Shown here piece by piece: positions 1 to 12,426 of a DNA stretch of 64,000 bases; the stretch's first letter is position 1; every line of letters begins with the position of its first letter. A program made the position numbers and the translations under genes. This DNA is from Imbricaverruca yamaguchii. Its lineage: Eukaryota > Arthropoda > Thecostraca > Neoverrucidae. The notes below the pieces were generated by a model that saw nothing but the letters and a program-made list of their open reading frames with translations, ran no database searches and was not told the DNA's origin. Location of the stretch: positions 367,001 through 431,000 of the forward strand of contig JAOTOL010001451.1 in assembly GCA_034440575.1 (NCBI GenBank), given 5' to 3'.

Positions 1-2790
1 GCACTAAGCCAGTGCCTCACCTGAGTAGAGCTGGGAAGTATTGTTGTTATTTTCATAAAATGATGCTTTCATTCATTGGAAAATGGCAAACTTGAAAAAC
101 TTGAAACAAAATATGCATTGATGACTCACAATTATGGTGAAAATTGAAGTTCATATACATTTGCATCATTTGCATCTTAGCTTCCAAACAGCTCTATCAT
201 CGGTTGGCAGAGGATGGCCTCTCGTACATTTCGCCATATAGTGAGTTTTTGTTTCATAACAAGCGAAGGGTTATGAAGGCAGGGGCCCTCCAATATCGTT
301 TGGCAATCGGTGATGTCACATGGGTTGGACAATTGCTCAGTCCCGTAGGCGTTCCAACGAAACTTCCGTGTTTTCCACACGACATTTCCGGTCTTAAATA
401 CCATCGAAATGGGATAAAATCTGGTTCATTGGAAAGCTCGAGGAATCTTGTCCACGGACATGAGCCGAATTTTCCCTTAATACTAGGATTTTTCGCTTGG
501 ACCCACGCTGACTGCATTCATGCCAAGCACCGCAGGAATCGCGCGGTGCCACGGGTAGTAGCAATATGATGAGTCAGGCCAACTGAAGATCACGGCCGGG
601 AATGGGGGATTGGATCAAGTAAGGAGATAACTGTTGCAACATAATTCCTCCCTACTCGGTGCAGGGGCGTAAACAACGGTGGGGTTACTGGGGGCATGTG
701 CCCCCATGGTAAGGTGGGACCCATCCGGCCAAGCAAAGGCGCCAACATTATATTTAGGCTACCGGCGGATGTACCTATACTGTTTGGAATAGCACGCCCT
801 TATCACCCATGTGCAGAGACGGAGCCTGCAGCTGGTTTTCAGGATTGCTTTCCATTTTTCATTCATAAACGTCTAGACCAGGGGTGTTCTTTTTGTATAT
901 TTTTGAACAGCAAGTGCCTCCTCAATGTTGGCCCTATCCACTAATAATGTAAACTTTTAACATGGGGCACCATTGAGCATGCACTCGATCGATTTTGGGA
1001 TTCCCATCAACTTTATGTGCTTTGCACCCAATTAATCAATAATAATGGTAACAAGAATACTAATAATTATGCATATATATATAATATAATAATGATAATA
1101 AATACAATATGCGTGTGTGTGTGTGTGCATGCCAGCCTTTCGGGTTATGAAATGGACATATACGAAAATCTCAATGATGCATGAATATATAATTGTTTCC
1201 CGCACTTTATGCGTGAAAATTCCTCGACAATTCAGTAAACATTTGAACAGGAGGAATAGGGCTGAAATCCACTGAGCTCGGAACGATGGTGATAGGTTTG
1301 GCACTTTGCAGCGCCAAATTAAGTTCTTGAGAATCAACTTACCATAAAATTAAAATAAATACTTATTATATAAAATACTAAAATACTGGTCGAAAACCGG
1401 CGATTTTTTATGCGTCACCTCATTTGGGTGCCACGGACCATCCCTGATTCTAAGGAATGTATGGCATGAAAACGCCCTTTAGTTTGCTGGTTGAACAATT
1501 CAAAGTCGATTTGCTTCATTTGTTCCCTTATGTTTTGTCCGGTACAATGCTAAAAGTCAGCATGATCATCAGGTATGCAAAAATCTTCATCCAGTCCACT
1601 CCGATGAAGTAGTGGAAGGACTGTGTTCGGATATATCCTCCAGACTCGCATGTTGCACCTCACCAGTTGTGGGAATTCCGGGCATGGTGGTCTACATCAA
1701 TCAATCAAATACCGCTTTCCGAATAATCAGATGCGCAAATACTTACCTCCATGAACTGTCTTTCTGCATACCAACGCAAATAGAATGGATCTTCGTCATG
1801 TTATTGATGTACTTGCGTGCCCACGTTAGAATGCGTTCTTAATAAGGATATTCAGTGCAGTAGTGAAGTGCATTAAGTGACATTATGAAGTAGGTTAGTA
1901 ATATTTATCTACTGTATTGCACACACCTTTTGTGTCTCTCATGCACACATCATAATGTCTCATATCTTGCATAATCAACGAATGCTTCCAGTGCAAGCAT
2001 ATCGTTGCACAATTTCGTCCATCATGTAGACGATTAGCTAATTTTGGCTCTTAACATGGCAGAAATTGTCCTTAATTTGTTCCATATGTTGTCATAATTG
2101 TCCAGCGACACGCCAAGGAGAAATTGCAGAGCGAAGGATGGTGATTCATCACTATTCATCACTATTGCGGTGATGGTCATCGCGCTGGAGTCGTGGTCGT
2201 TGAAGTCATGACCATCATGGTGAAGCCATGGTGGTGTTGGTAGCTATGACTGTTCCAGCTACGGCATGGCTATGGTGGTAGTAGTAATAGCGTTAGTGGC
2301 GTTGGAGGTGTTGGTGATGGTGATGGTGATGGTGATGGCGATGGAGGAGATGGTGGTCATGATTGTAATGGTAGAGTCGGAGCTCTGATGAGGCCGTGCC
2401 GCTGGTGGCAGTATGAGCGCCGCATAGCTTCACCGCTACACCCACTGGTACACGGGCTACGACTGCGCGCGGAGGATCTGGTACCCAGGGAGGATCTTCC
2501 CGAAAGCGAGCGCGTGATACCGTCGTGCTGGAGCCGACGGAGCGGCCGGCTCGAGCGCGCTACGTTGTGGGGCGGGAGGTTCTGACATTACTGCCTGCCC
2601 GGCAGGCTCGGCCTGTTACGCCCGCGTGGGAGTGACGGGGCGGGTATCATGTGACGCTGTGGCCCGTAATTACCCGCCAACCCGGTGACCCGGGCGACCG
2701 CGGGAAGTAGTCGGCAAACACGATAGTTACTGCCAACTGGGACAGCGGTGCACGGACGCTCACGGTACGGCGCTGCCCGGCTCTGCAGAC
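1..2790. other. No gene seen; AT-rich then GC-rich
   Basis: Only short open frames without family likeness were found. It contains a short (GT)n at 1109-1126, GGTGAT repeats at about 2305-2345, and a GC-rich stretch from 2380 to 2790 directly upstream of the 30-bp array. An exon end at the array border, as in introns 2, 10 and 11, was looked for but not supported. Confidence 0.6.
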
Positions 2791-5168
2791 TGCTGTCCGG
2801 TGTAGCCCGACACTATATACTGTGGTCCGGTGTAGCCCGACACTATATACTGTGGTCCGGTGTAGCCCGACACTATATACTGTGGTCCGGTGTAGCCCGA
2901 CACTATATACTGTGGTCCGGTGTAGCCCGACACTATATACTATGGTCCGGTGTAGCCCGACACTATATACTGTGGTCCGGTGTAGCCCGACACTATATAC
3001 TGCGGTCCGGTGTAGCCCGACACTATATACTGTGGTCCGGTGTAGCCCGACACTATATACTGTGGTCCGGTGTAGCCCGACACTATATACTGTGGTCCGG
3101 TGTAGCCCGACACTATATACTGTAGCCCGACACTATATACTGTGGTCCGGTGTAGCCCGACACTATATACTGTGGTCCGGTGTAGCCCGACACTATATAC
3201 TGTGGTCCGGTGTAGCCACACTATATAGTCCGGTGTAGCCCGACACTATATACTGTGGTCCGGTGTAGCCCGACACTATATACTGTGGTCCGGTGTAGCC
3301 CGACACTATATACTGTGGTCCGGTGTAGCCCGACACTATATACTGTGGTCCGGTGTAGCCCGACACTATATACTGTGGTCCGGTGTAATGCGACACAATA
3401 TGCTGTGGTCCGGTGTAGCCCGACACTATATACTGTGGTCCGGTGTAGCCCGACACTATATACTGCGGTCCGGTGTAGCCCGACACTATATACTGTGGTC
3501 CGGTGTAGCCCGACACTATATACGTGTAGCCGACACTATATACTTGGTCCGGTGTAGCCCGACACTATATACTGTGGTCCGGTGTAGCCCGACACTATAT
3601 ACTGTGGTCCGGTGTAGCCCGACACTATATACTGTGGTCCGGTGTAGCCCGACACTATATACTGTGGTCCGGTGTAGCCCGACACTATATACTGTGATGG
3701 TTTACTGTGGTCCGGTGTAGCCCGACACTATAAACTGTGGTCCGGTGTAGCCCGACACTATATACTGTGGTCCGGTGTAGCCCGACACTATATACTGTGG
3801 TCCGGTGTAGCCCGACACTATAGACTGTGGTCCGGTGTAATGCGACACAATATGCTGTGGTCCGGTGTAGCCCGACACTATATACTATGGTCCGGTGTAA
3901 TGCGACACTATATACTGTGTTCCGGTGTAGCCCGACACTATATACTGTGGTCCGGCGTAGCCCGACACTATATACTATGGTCCGGTGTAGCCCGACACTA
4001 TATACTGTGGTCCGGTGTAGCCAGACACTATATACTGTTGTCCGGTGTAGCCCGACACTATAAACTGCGGTCCGGTGTAGCCCGACACTATATACTGTGG
4101 TCCGGTGTAATGCGACACTATAAACTGTGGTCCGGTGTAGCCCGACACTATATACTGCGGTCCGGTGTAGCCCGACACTATATACTGCGGTCCGGTGTAG
4201 CCCGACACTATATACTGTGGTCCGGTGTAGCCCGACACTATATACTGTGGTCCGGTGTAGCCCGACACTATATACTGCGGTCCGGTGTAGCCCGACACTA
4301 TATACTGTGGTCCGGTGTAGCCCGACACTATATACTGTGGTCCGGTGTAGCCCGACACTATATACTGTGGTCCGGTGTAGCCCGACACTATATACTGTGG
4401 TCCGGTGTAGCCCGACACTATATACTGTGGTCCGGTGTAGCCCGACACTATATACTGTTGTCCGGTGTAGCCCGCCACTATATGCTGTGGTCCGGTGTAG
4501 CTCCACACTATATACTGTGGTCCGGTGTAATGCGACACTATATACTGTGGTCCGGTGTAGCCCGACACTATATACTGTGGTCCGGTGTAGCCCGACACTA
4601 TATACTGTGGTCCGGTGTAGCCCGACACTATATACTGTGGTCCGGTGTAGCCCGACACTATATACTGTGGTCCGGTGTAGCCCGACACTATATACTATGG
4701 TCCGGTGTAGCCCGACACTATATACTGTGGTCCGGTGTTGTCCGACACTATATACTGTGGTCCACTGTTGCCCGACACTACATACTATGGTCCGGTGTAG
4801 CCCGACACTATATACTGTGGTCCGGTGTAATGCGACACTATATACTATGGTCCGGCGTAGCCCGACACTATATACTGTGGTCCGGTGTTGCCCGACACTA
4901 TATACTATGGTCCGGCGTAGCCCGACGCTATATACTGTGGTCCGGCGTAGCCCGACACTATATACTGTGGTCCGGTGTAGCCAGACACTATATACTGTGG
5001 TCCGGTGTTGCCCGACACTATATACTATGGTCCGGTGTAGCCTGACACTATATACTGTGGTCGGTGCAGCCCGACACTATATACTATGGTCCGGTGTAGC
5101 CCGACACTATATACTGTGGTCCGGTGTAGCTCGACACTATATACTGTGGTCCGGTGTAGCCCGACACT
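2791..5168 (+). repeat. 30-bp minisatellite (about 79 units)
   Basis: The 30-bp unit contains CCGGTGTAGCCCGACACTAT followed by ATACTGTGGT. It is very homogeneous, with sporadic variants (TGTAATGCGACAC, TGTTGCCCGACAC, CTGCGGTCC). A few truncated units lie near 3121, 3215, 3525 and 3690. The period is divisible by three, so all frames without a stop in the unit give long repetitive open frames on both strands; none is a gene. It lies upstream of the FERM gene. Confidence 0.95.
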
Positions 5169-5269
5169 TGCATTCCTGCGACATTTGGTCGCTGTGTAAC
5201 GGTAATTGGGTCGAGCTCTTGAAATTGAAATTAGTATGTTCATAAATATGCCAGCAACATGTATCCATG

Positions 5270-5460
5270 CATGAGTGGGGCGGAGCAGGTCATACGACCG
5301 GAGCTGTGGCGGGGGCAGGCAAGTGGGGCGGTGGCGGGGGCAGGCAAGTGGGGCGGTGGCGGGGTGGGGCGGTGGCGGGTCATACGACCGGAGCTGTGGC
5401 GGGGGCAGGCAAGTGGGGCGGTGGCGGGGTCGGGCAAGTGGGGCGGTGATGGGGCGGGTG
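5270..5460 (+). repeat. G-rich short tandem repeats
   Basis: Units contain GGCAAGTGGGGCGGTGGCGG, and a longer duplicated segment contains GTCATACGACCGGAGCTGTG. Runs of G on the + strand could form quadruplexes. Confidence 0.8.
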
Positions 5461-7149
5461 TGCAGCTAATCATCCAGTGCAGACACAAATCCCGGAAATG
5501 TTCTAGTTTTTGTTTGTACACAAGACTACACACCACACCTGCACATCTGTACATCTACACATTCACACATACATGTAACGTCATAATGGGAGCATTGCTG
5601 TGTGGCCGTTGGTGTATGGGTGTGTCTGGCGATATTTTATTTATGTATGCATGGTTTGGTGCTGTGTGAAGTTGCATCAGCATATGCTTGACATGCGATG
5701 GGCTGAAGGTGATTCTGACCTCTCCCACTCCCTCTTGCAAACATGTTCTGGGATAGGCTGTTTGCAGAATTCCATTGTCTTGTGTTCATATAGTCGTCAC
5801 GTTTTGCCATCCAAACTGCAGGTTCTTCAAGGCGGATTCAAGGAATCTGTCAACAATGAGTCATTCCATAGTGGTAAGCGCCTCTGACCTTCCTGTTCCA
5901 CAGCAGTAAAGAAACTTAGCGTATGCTGAAAGATCGTGTTATCTCAGGAACAATATCATTATCCATGGTATGGTCTTGCTTACATTAATAAAGTGGAGGG
6001 TGAAAATTGCATGAAAGCTTTTTGATCGCCGAGCCTGCGTGAATCACGTCAATGATGATTTTTTTGTTCAGCCAGGAGATATTAATGAAGTTTCGCTTCA
6101 GTCTGATCCCAAAGCAAGTCAATGTGAGGAGTGAGCTTCCCGGTGCATTCACGGCTCCGGTCGTATCCGTGGCAGGTTAGCCAGTTGCGAGTTGTGGCAG
6201 AGGAGGATTCAAAGCAGCGTTCACTAGGATCACCCCTGGCCTTTCTTCAGAAGACCAGCTTGAAGATGAGACTGGTTCCGCAAGGTGTTAACTTCAACAT
6301 CACACATCACGGTATCATTCAACATGCGTGCACACACACACACATGCCTACCCACATGCCTACACACACATGCCTACACACACCAACAGGTATATAATAT
6401 TTTCAAGTGAAACAAGTATTCCTGGTAGCAGCGGTCACGGCGAACATGATCACTCATGCACACCTCTGCAAGAGCCCAATCGAAACAAGCAAAACTGCTG
6501 CTAATCATGAAGGACTACTAACTGTTCCACCCCGATGAACACTCGGTGTGGAGTAGGCCAGCAGTGTACCGCTCGGCACGGACATTCCTCCTGACAACAA
6601 TCTGAGCTTGCACACGTCATCAGGATGGCTCCTGTGAACCCATGACGTCACTATGAAGGGCACGTGATGTGTGTCGGCAATCTGACCCTCAGCCGGGCAG
6701 ACGGATACCTTAAAAATCGCAATATGACTTCTTTGGACGCCATTCGCTGTGCTACCGTAGAACCAGCTCTCAACAGTAGATCAACTGGTGCCTGCTTTGT
6801 ACATCGTGGCGTTCTCATGGCTGCTAAACCCTTGATATCACCGTTCATTTTTTACTGGGCACTTGTGCGCCGGTGTTGTGCAAGCGTTTATTTTTACTGG
6901 TGACTTGACGTTGTATTTCCTAACTGCATACATCTAGTGTATTGCGTAGCCTGCGGTGCATTTATGAAGTGTTGGCAAAGTTACTCATGGAAGCTGAACA
7001 ATGGTCTCCAAGAGGCTCTTAAGTAAGCTTTAAAAAGAAAACGTTATCAGAACGTGCGTTTCTTTCGCTGCACGTAAGTAGGAGACATGCTACGTAAGGC
7101 TCCTTATTGCGGCCCCTACTCCACCACCTAAGTTCAAAGACATACCCTT
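5461..7149. other. No gene seen
   Basis: Unique, moderately AT-rich sequence with a short CACACA/CATGCCTAC stretch at about 6330-6385. No exon or repeat family was recognised. Confidence 0.6.
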
Positions 7150-7745
7150 AACATAGAAGTTAGTGCGGCTCCCATTCACGACACTAGAAATAAGTGCGCC
7201 TCACATACACGACATTAGAAGTCAGTGTGCTGCCCATACACTACACTAGAAGTCAGTGTGCCGTTCATACACGACACTAGAAGTCCATGTGCTGCCCATA
7301 CATGACATCAGAAGTCAGTATGTCGCTCATACACGGCACTAGAAGTCAGTGTGCCGTCCATACACGACACCAGAAGTCAGTATGTCGCTCATACACTACA
7401 CTAGAAGTCAATGTGCCGTTCATACACGACACTAGAAGTCAGTGTGCTGCCCATACATGACATCAGAAGTCAGTATGTCGCTCATACACTACACTAGAAG
7501 TCAGTGTGCCGCCCATACACGACACTAGAAGTCAGTATGTCGCTCATACACTACACTAGAAGTCAGTGTGCCGCCCATACACGACACTAGAAGTCAGTGT
7601 GCTGCCCATACATGACATCAGAAGTCAGCATGTCGCTCATACACGGCACTAGAAGTCCGTGCGCCGTCCATACACGACACCAGAAGTCAGTATGTCGCTC
7701 ATGCACGGCACTAGAAGTCGGTGTGCTGCCCATACAAGACATGGC
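7150..7745 (+). repeat. 31-bp tandem array (about 19 units)
   Basis: The units have a 31-bp period with core ACACTAGAAGTCAGTGTGCC and variable CGTTCATAC or CGCCCATAC parts. An alternate type has AGTATGTCGCTCATACAC. Units of the two types alternate in places, which suggests amplification of dimers. There is no spacer diversity of the CRISPR kind. Confidence 0.9.
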
Positions 7746-9229
7746 CATGGTGGAAAAACGTTGCCTTTCCAGCTGCCTAATGGAAAATGCCAAAGTGTAG
7801 CACATTTCCAGTTGCCAGGTGGACTGCTAAGCTAAGGAATATGTGCCTGGTAGTGGGGGCATTGAACCTATCTTAATGGAAGAGGAAAGGGGCAAGGGTC
7901 GTTTTGCGGTCGTGTTTCCATTTTATACCTCCAGAATGAACACCAAAGCCCATCTACGGCTGGGAAAAGCTGCACCCAGTTCCCAGTGGTTCTACGCCAC
8001 AGATGATCTATGGCAATTGGACCCACCTTCCGCCACGGACGATTTTTTTAGTCCAGCCATTTTCCACGGGACACCTTGTGTCTGAAAAGTTTGAGGTAAA
8101 CTAGCCTTCTCTCGACTTGCAATTGTATGCTTGTGCACTTGAGCTTATTAATCGCCCCATGCTTTTCATTTGTTGCGAAATTGAATACGCCGAAAGCCAA
8201 ATTTTGTCAGTCCTTAAATAGCTAAGGCGATAATTATTCTCCAATTTGACATGACCTAGGGGTGCCACCTAGCGACCAACTATTAGTTGTAGCGCTATTT
8301 TTGTTGTTAAGACACTCATGTGAATTCGAAACCAAGCACACCAGGGAATTAAAAAAAACTGTGTAGCTGGTTGCACAAGCTCTCAATTGGTCTAAGCATG
8401 ACCTCCGGGGTTCACAGATTGACATCATGGGCGAGGTCGAGGGTCATATTTTGTTAAAGCATGTGGAACTTCACAGTGTATTATAAATGTTGATGAACCG
8501 ACAGCCCATATACGCAGGAATGGCTTGCGAAGCGTATCTAAGTATCTTGCAAATATGATGACTGAGCATACGGTGCGCTTCGTTCGATAGGGAACGCATT
8601 ATGTCTGATTATAGGGTTTCATTTTAATGTTTTAAGAAATCAACAATTCCCACTTTTCATTTCTCTTCATTCAAAATTGACGCTGAAATATAATTGAGCA
8701 CATAAATTCCTCTGGAGGTTTCCTGAGTCATAAAAAGGTCATCAGATGTCATTGGAACACACTGACTCTGAATAACCTTCAAGAAGCCAGTCGCCTATGT
8801 AACCACAATAAGTGTACTCTCCAAATGCATTACTAGAACCACTGTTAGGTATTCGCTGCTACTTTGCGATCAAAAGACCGTGCACAAGTATGCTTTTAGT
8901 GGAAATGACTTCAAGGTAAGGTGCGTCAAATACGGCAGGGTTATGATTTTTCTGAAATTGACCACTTGCAACCCTTTTCGCTCTGACTCATATGGCTCCG
9001 CTGCAAAATATATCCACTTCTCAATTCGTTTACGGATGTCATCTTCTTCTCCCAAGTTTGTGTTTTGCATTGCTCTGTGGGTTAGGTTAGAGCAGGTTGC
9101 ATCGGTGTGAACAGAAATGTAATTTTCGAAAGCGAGCGAGGTACGAAAGGCACAGATCCTTATATATATATATAATTGTGTGCATGTGTATGTGTGCAAT
9201 ATAAGTATATGGGGGTGTTCGCGCGAGCT
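7746..9229. other. No gene seen
   Basis: AT-rich unique sequence. Short open frames on both strands near 8870-9110 show no recognisable family. A short (TA)n lies at 9162-9174. Confidence 0.6.
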
Positions 9230-10310
9230 TGTGCGAGTTTGTGTGCCTGTGTGTGATGCCGACACAATCCGGCGCGGGGAAGCGCGAGACTACCGTCCGG
9301 CGACGCCGATACAGACGGCGTCCAGCCTCATCCCTGACGTCAGAGCTGACAGCCCGGAACAGCTGACGCATTCCTGCGCGATGTGCTGTGCGTTGGGCCG
9401 GACGTTCCGGCCCACCCGGCTGTCGACGACCTCGAACGGCGCCGGCGGCGACACGTGCCGCGCACGTCGGTGATGCAAACTGGACAGACATTGCGACTCC
9501 GGGCGGAGGCCGAGTCGCGCCGTCGGCCGGCCACGCGGTCTCGTTCGACGGTGCCGGACACGGCCGCGGGGGGACCAGTGGTCTGGGTGTAAATTGCCCG
9601 TCTCACAATCTAAAGATTGTAGGTTCGAGTCTCGCCTGTCGCTACTCTTCGCTCGCGACCAATCGGCGGGAGAGAATGGCGACGGGACCAACACCACGGC
9701 CGGATGTGTCGGAGGGAGCGACGAGCGCCGCGCCGGCCGGCGGCGTGGGTGTCTGTGTGGGCGGGCAGCGGCAGGTTGGCATCACCAGACCGAGTCGTGG
9801 CTGGCCGGAGCCAGGCCGTCGCGTGTGGTCCGGCTGTCTCCTCTGCCTGTCGGCGGACTCACGATCGTGTCCCTGCACTGCCCCCCCAGTCAGGCTGGAG
9901 AACGTCCGCTCGACCACCCCTCCGTTGGTGATGTCATAGTAATGATGAAGTTGCAGTGTGACGGTCCTGGCGCAACGGTTGCAACAATGAGCCGAACTAA
10001 TTGCCGGTTGTTTTCGTGCTGAGTATGTCGGCCATATATGTGGCTGCACCTGTTGTGCGTGCTTGCCGTGTCCAGGCGGGTTGGCGACTGGGCGTGTGCC
10101 GGGCGGCTCGGATGTCTGTCGGCGCGGCACGCCCCAGTTCCGCCGGTGTCCGTGCGGACCAGGAGGCAGCTGGTGAGAGATACGATCGAGCCGGGCCCGG
10201 CCGAGCTCGGCCCACTTCAGGCAGCTGCGGCCGGCCGACGACAAAGACCGGATCTCGCCGCTGTTTACGCGGGACTTCTGTTGGCTGACGGCGATGTTGT
10301 TTGGTCGGGT
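9230..10310. promoter_or_regulatory. GC- and CpG-rich island, possible upstream promoter or 5' exon region
   Basis: About 1.1 kb is clearly richer in G+C and CpG than the AT-rich flanks. It contains a TGACGTCA palindrome near 9336 and a truncated SINE. It lies about 1.3-2.4 kb upstream of the first coding exon, whose acceptor at 11547 calls for an earlier exon. No donor-bounded exon could be chosen with confidence. Confidence 0.35.
9570..9683 (+). mobile_element. Truncated tRNA-derived SINE (family A)
   Basis: The head and first part of the body are present (CCCGTCTCACAATC, GGTTCGAGTCTCGCCTGTCG, CGACCAATCGGCG). The similarity ends after GGCGACG and no AACC tail or flanking duplication was found. 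It lies inside a GC-rich island. Confidence 0.8.
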
Positions 10311-11261
10311 GACGTTCGTATCTTGTTACTTTCACCCCTGTCACGTGTGTCACGTTGGGCCTTCACGGCGATGGGTACTTCGTATATTTCAGCTCAAGAA
10401 CGGGGTAACACAAAACAAACGCGTGCTTAGCTATGCACCGCACCGTATCGAAGCCGGCTCGTACTTCAGTAAACCACAAATGTTCGTAGCCTGTACTTGC
10501 TGGACAGCGGGGAGACGAGTCATTGAATATTTGATTGGATTTCACGATATGTGAGTGTTGGGGTGGAGTGCATGCATCTATACTAGGCTTATCAGCCGAT
10601 CACAATTGCGCTATAAATATGAAGGGTATGTGATTAAAGCAAGATCGCAAGACCACACATCGTGATGTTTTTGTTATAAAAATCATTCAGATCACACAAA
10701 AATCTGTCCCACAGAAACTAATTCGGATTAGGTGGACCGTTGCTTCAAGGCATCCACCCTTACATCCAATTTTAACCCGAACCCACTGTGGAGTGCGAGG
10801 CAGGTAACATGTATCGAAGAGCAATTAAATGGTTATTTCGCGACAATGAAATGAAACTCGGTCGTCATATTTAGAGCAGTATATGTACGTTTGCTCTTCT
10901 TAATGGCATTGTTAGTTTTGTGACTTACAACATCGGGGAAAAGGGAACAAAGCCTGCATAAGCTCGATGTTTTGATGTCTTGTTAATTTTGCATATTGTG
11001 GCTTCGTGTGTTGCCTGGATTTACTGTTTGTTATCCTGAAATTGTGTGCGCCACTACGGGTATCACTACGCGAAGATCGTGAACATCGTAATTGACCTTT
11101 TTTGTCTGAGTAAAATATTTCGTTCCTTTAAAAAAGGAAGAAGTTGCACTATGTTTTTAAATTAGTTCGTTCCCATGGCGCATTTCCACAATTTTCCAAT
11201 GCCAGAATCTTGGTTCATCGTATCCATGGCTTGAACCACAAATATCTTGTGGATATGTATG

Positions 11262-11293
<32 letters not shown>

Positions 11294-11547
11294 GCGTATG
11301 TTTTCACATACATAGGTGCATGCATGTAATTATCTAACTGTTTTTGTTTGCGTTTCCAAGCGGGAAAGAGATACCGCTCTGTCAGATATGGATACCTTTG
11401 TTGGTTTGCAATCAGCGTACATCTCATACTGCACGCGTTTGCCGTGTTTTGCGATTTGAACTGCGGGCAATGCCAAGAATGTGGTGCGAAGCGCGCCTTT
11501 GCTGGCGGCGATGATTTTCCTCTGCCAGCACGCTACCGTTTTTGCAG
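10311..11547. other. No gene seen upstream of coding exon 1
   Basis: AT-rich sequence with (TA)n at about 11263-11292. It probably belongs to a 5' intron, given the acceptor at 11547. Confidence 0.55.
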
Positions 11548-11763
11548 ATCCTTCGGAACCGGCTGACGCTGAATCCCGGCGGCCGCAGGCTCGGTACGGT
11601 CTCCGTGTGCCGTCTGCCAGAGAGTGTACGGTGGCCGACAGAGAGCGCGCTGCCTCGCGCCGGACGCTACGAACCCAACATGAACTGCTTCAAGCCAGCC
11701 GACACCAGCCATCGATGCCGAATCGTGCTGCTGGACCAGACCGAGCTTGTCGAAGACATACGA
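11548..11763 (+). CDS. EPB41L4A: Exon with start codon (coding from 11680), exon 1 of the FERM gene
   Basis: The coding part is 11680-11763, 28 codons beginning MNCF and ending in [10 protein letters not shown], followed by the donor CGA|GTGAGT (phase 0). It is the start of the F1 ubiquitin-like lobe; the CRIVLLD stretch is the first beta strand. ATG 11680 was chosen because 4.1-like 4A proteins start at this point (M-x-C-F) and it has A at -3. The frame is open upstream of it. A good acceptor (pyrimidine tract then TTTTTGCAG) ends at 11547, so the exon probably begins at 11548 with 132 nt of 5' UTR, and a non-coding exon should exist upstream. Confidence 0.8.
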
Positions 11764-12387
11764 GTGAGTGTTCGCGAGCATCATTTGCGTGTATTGTTCG
11801 TTGCTTGAAATATTTTCCCACGTTTTGTTCACCTGCGCTGGGACTGAAAGTGAAAAGGCGTGTCTTTCAGATTTGACATGGTATGATTCCGGGTTATGCT
11901 AATCTTTGTTTGCTAACATATTCCTTCAATAACGAGATGCAATATTCTTGTCGGAAACTAAGGTACGAATCATGCAACAATCAACTTGTTCACAAATAGA
12001 TAGTGGCTTAGTGTCTTTCGTCGTACGAGTATGCAACGCAGAAGGGTAAAGGTGCTCATGCGCAGTTGCAGATAATGCACTATTTACTTCCACATACTGC
12101 GCCTAGTGTTGATAATACAATCCAGGATAACCACGGCGCACGTCACTACCCATACGTGTGCATCATTTTGGAGAGGTTCTTGACTTAGCCACAGGCACAC
12201 GTTGCGTGGTTAATATCCAGGAGAGGGCAGCAACTGGCGAGCGTTCCACGTGCAGCTGGATTAACACGACCGGCCAGTGGAAGCAGCATAGGATTTGTGC
12301 GCCTGACCTGCCCTTAAACAACGCCTTTCTTTGGATGGCAATCTTGGAAAATAAAAACTTCGCTTACATGTAATTTTCTAATGTATA

Positions 12388-12426
<39 letters not shown>

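Noticed and set aside
2388..2585. GC-rich open frame upstream of the 30-bp array as an exon of another gene
   Set aside because: No recognisable motif and no clear donor; it is kept only as a question under the 30-bp array finding.
3840..5045. Long open frames (up to 401 codons) on both strands across the 30-bp array
   Set aside because: The period is divisible by three, so frames without a stop in the unit stay open. The products are pure repeats without start context or splice signals.
7150..7745. Resemblance to a CRISPR array (31-bp repeats)
   Set aside because: The repeats are contiguous with no unique spacers, and the DNA is from an animal.
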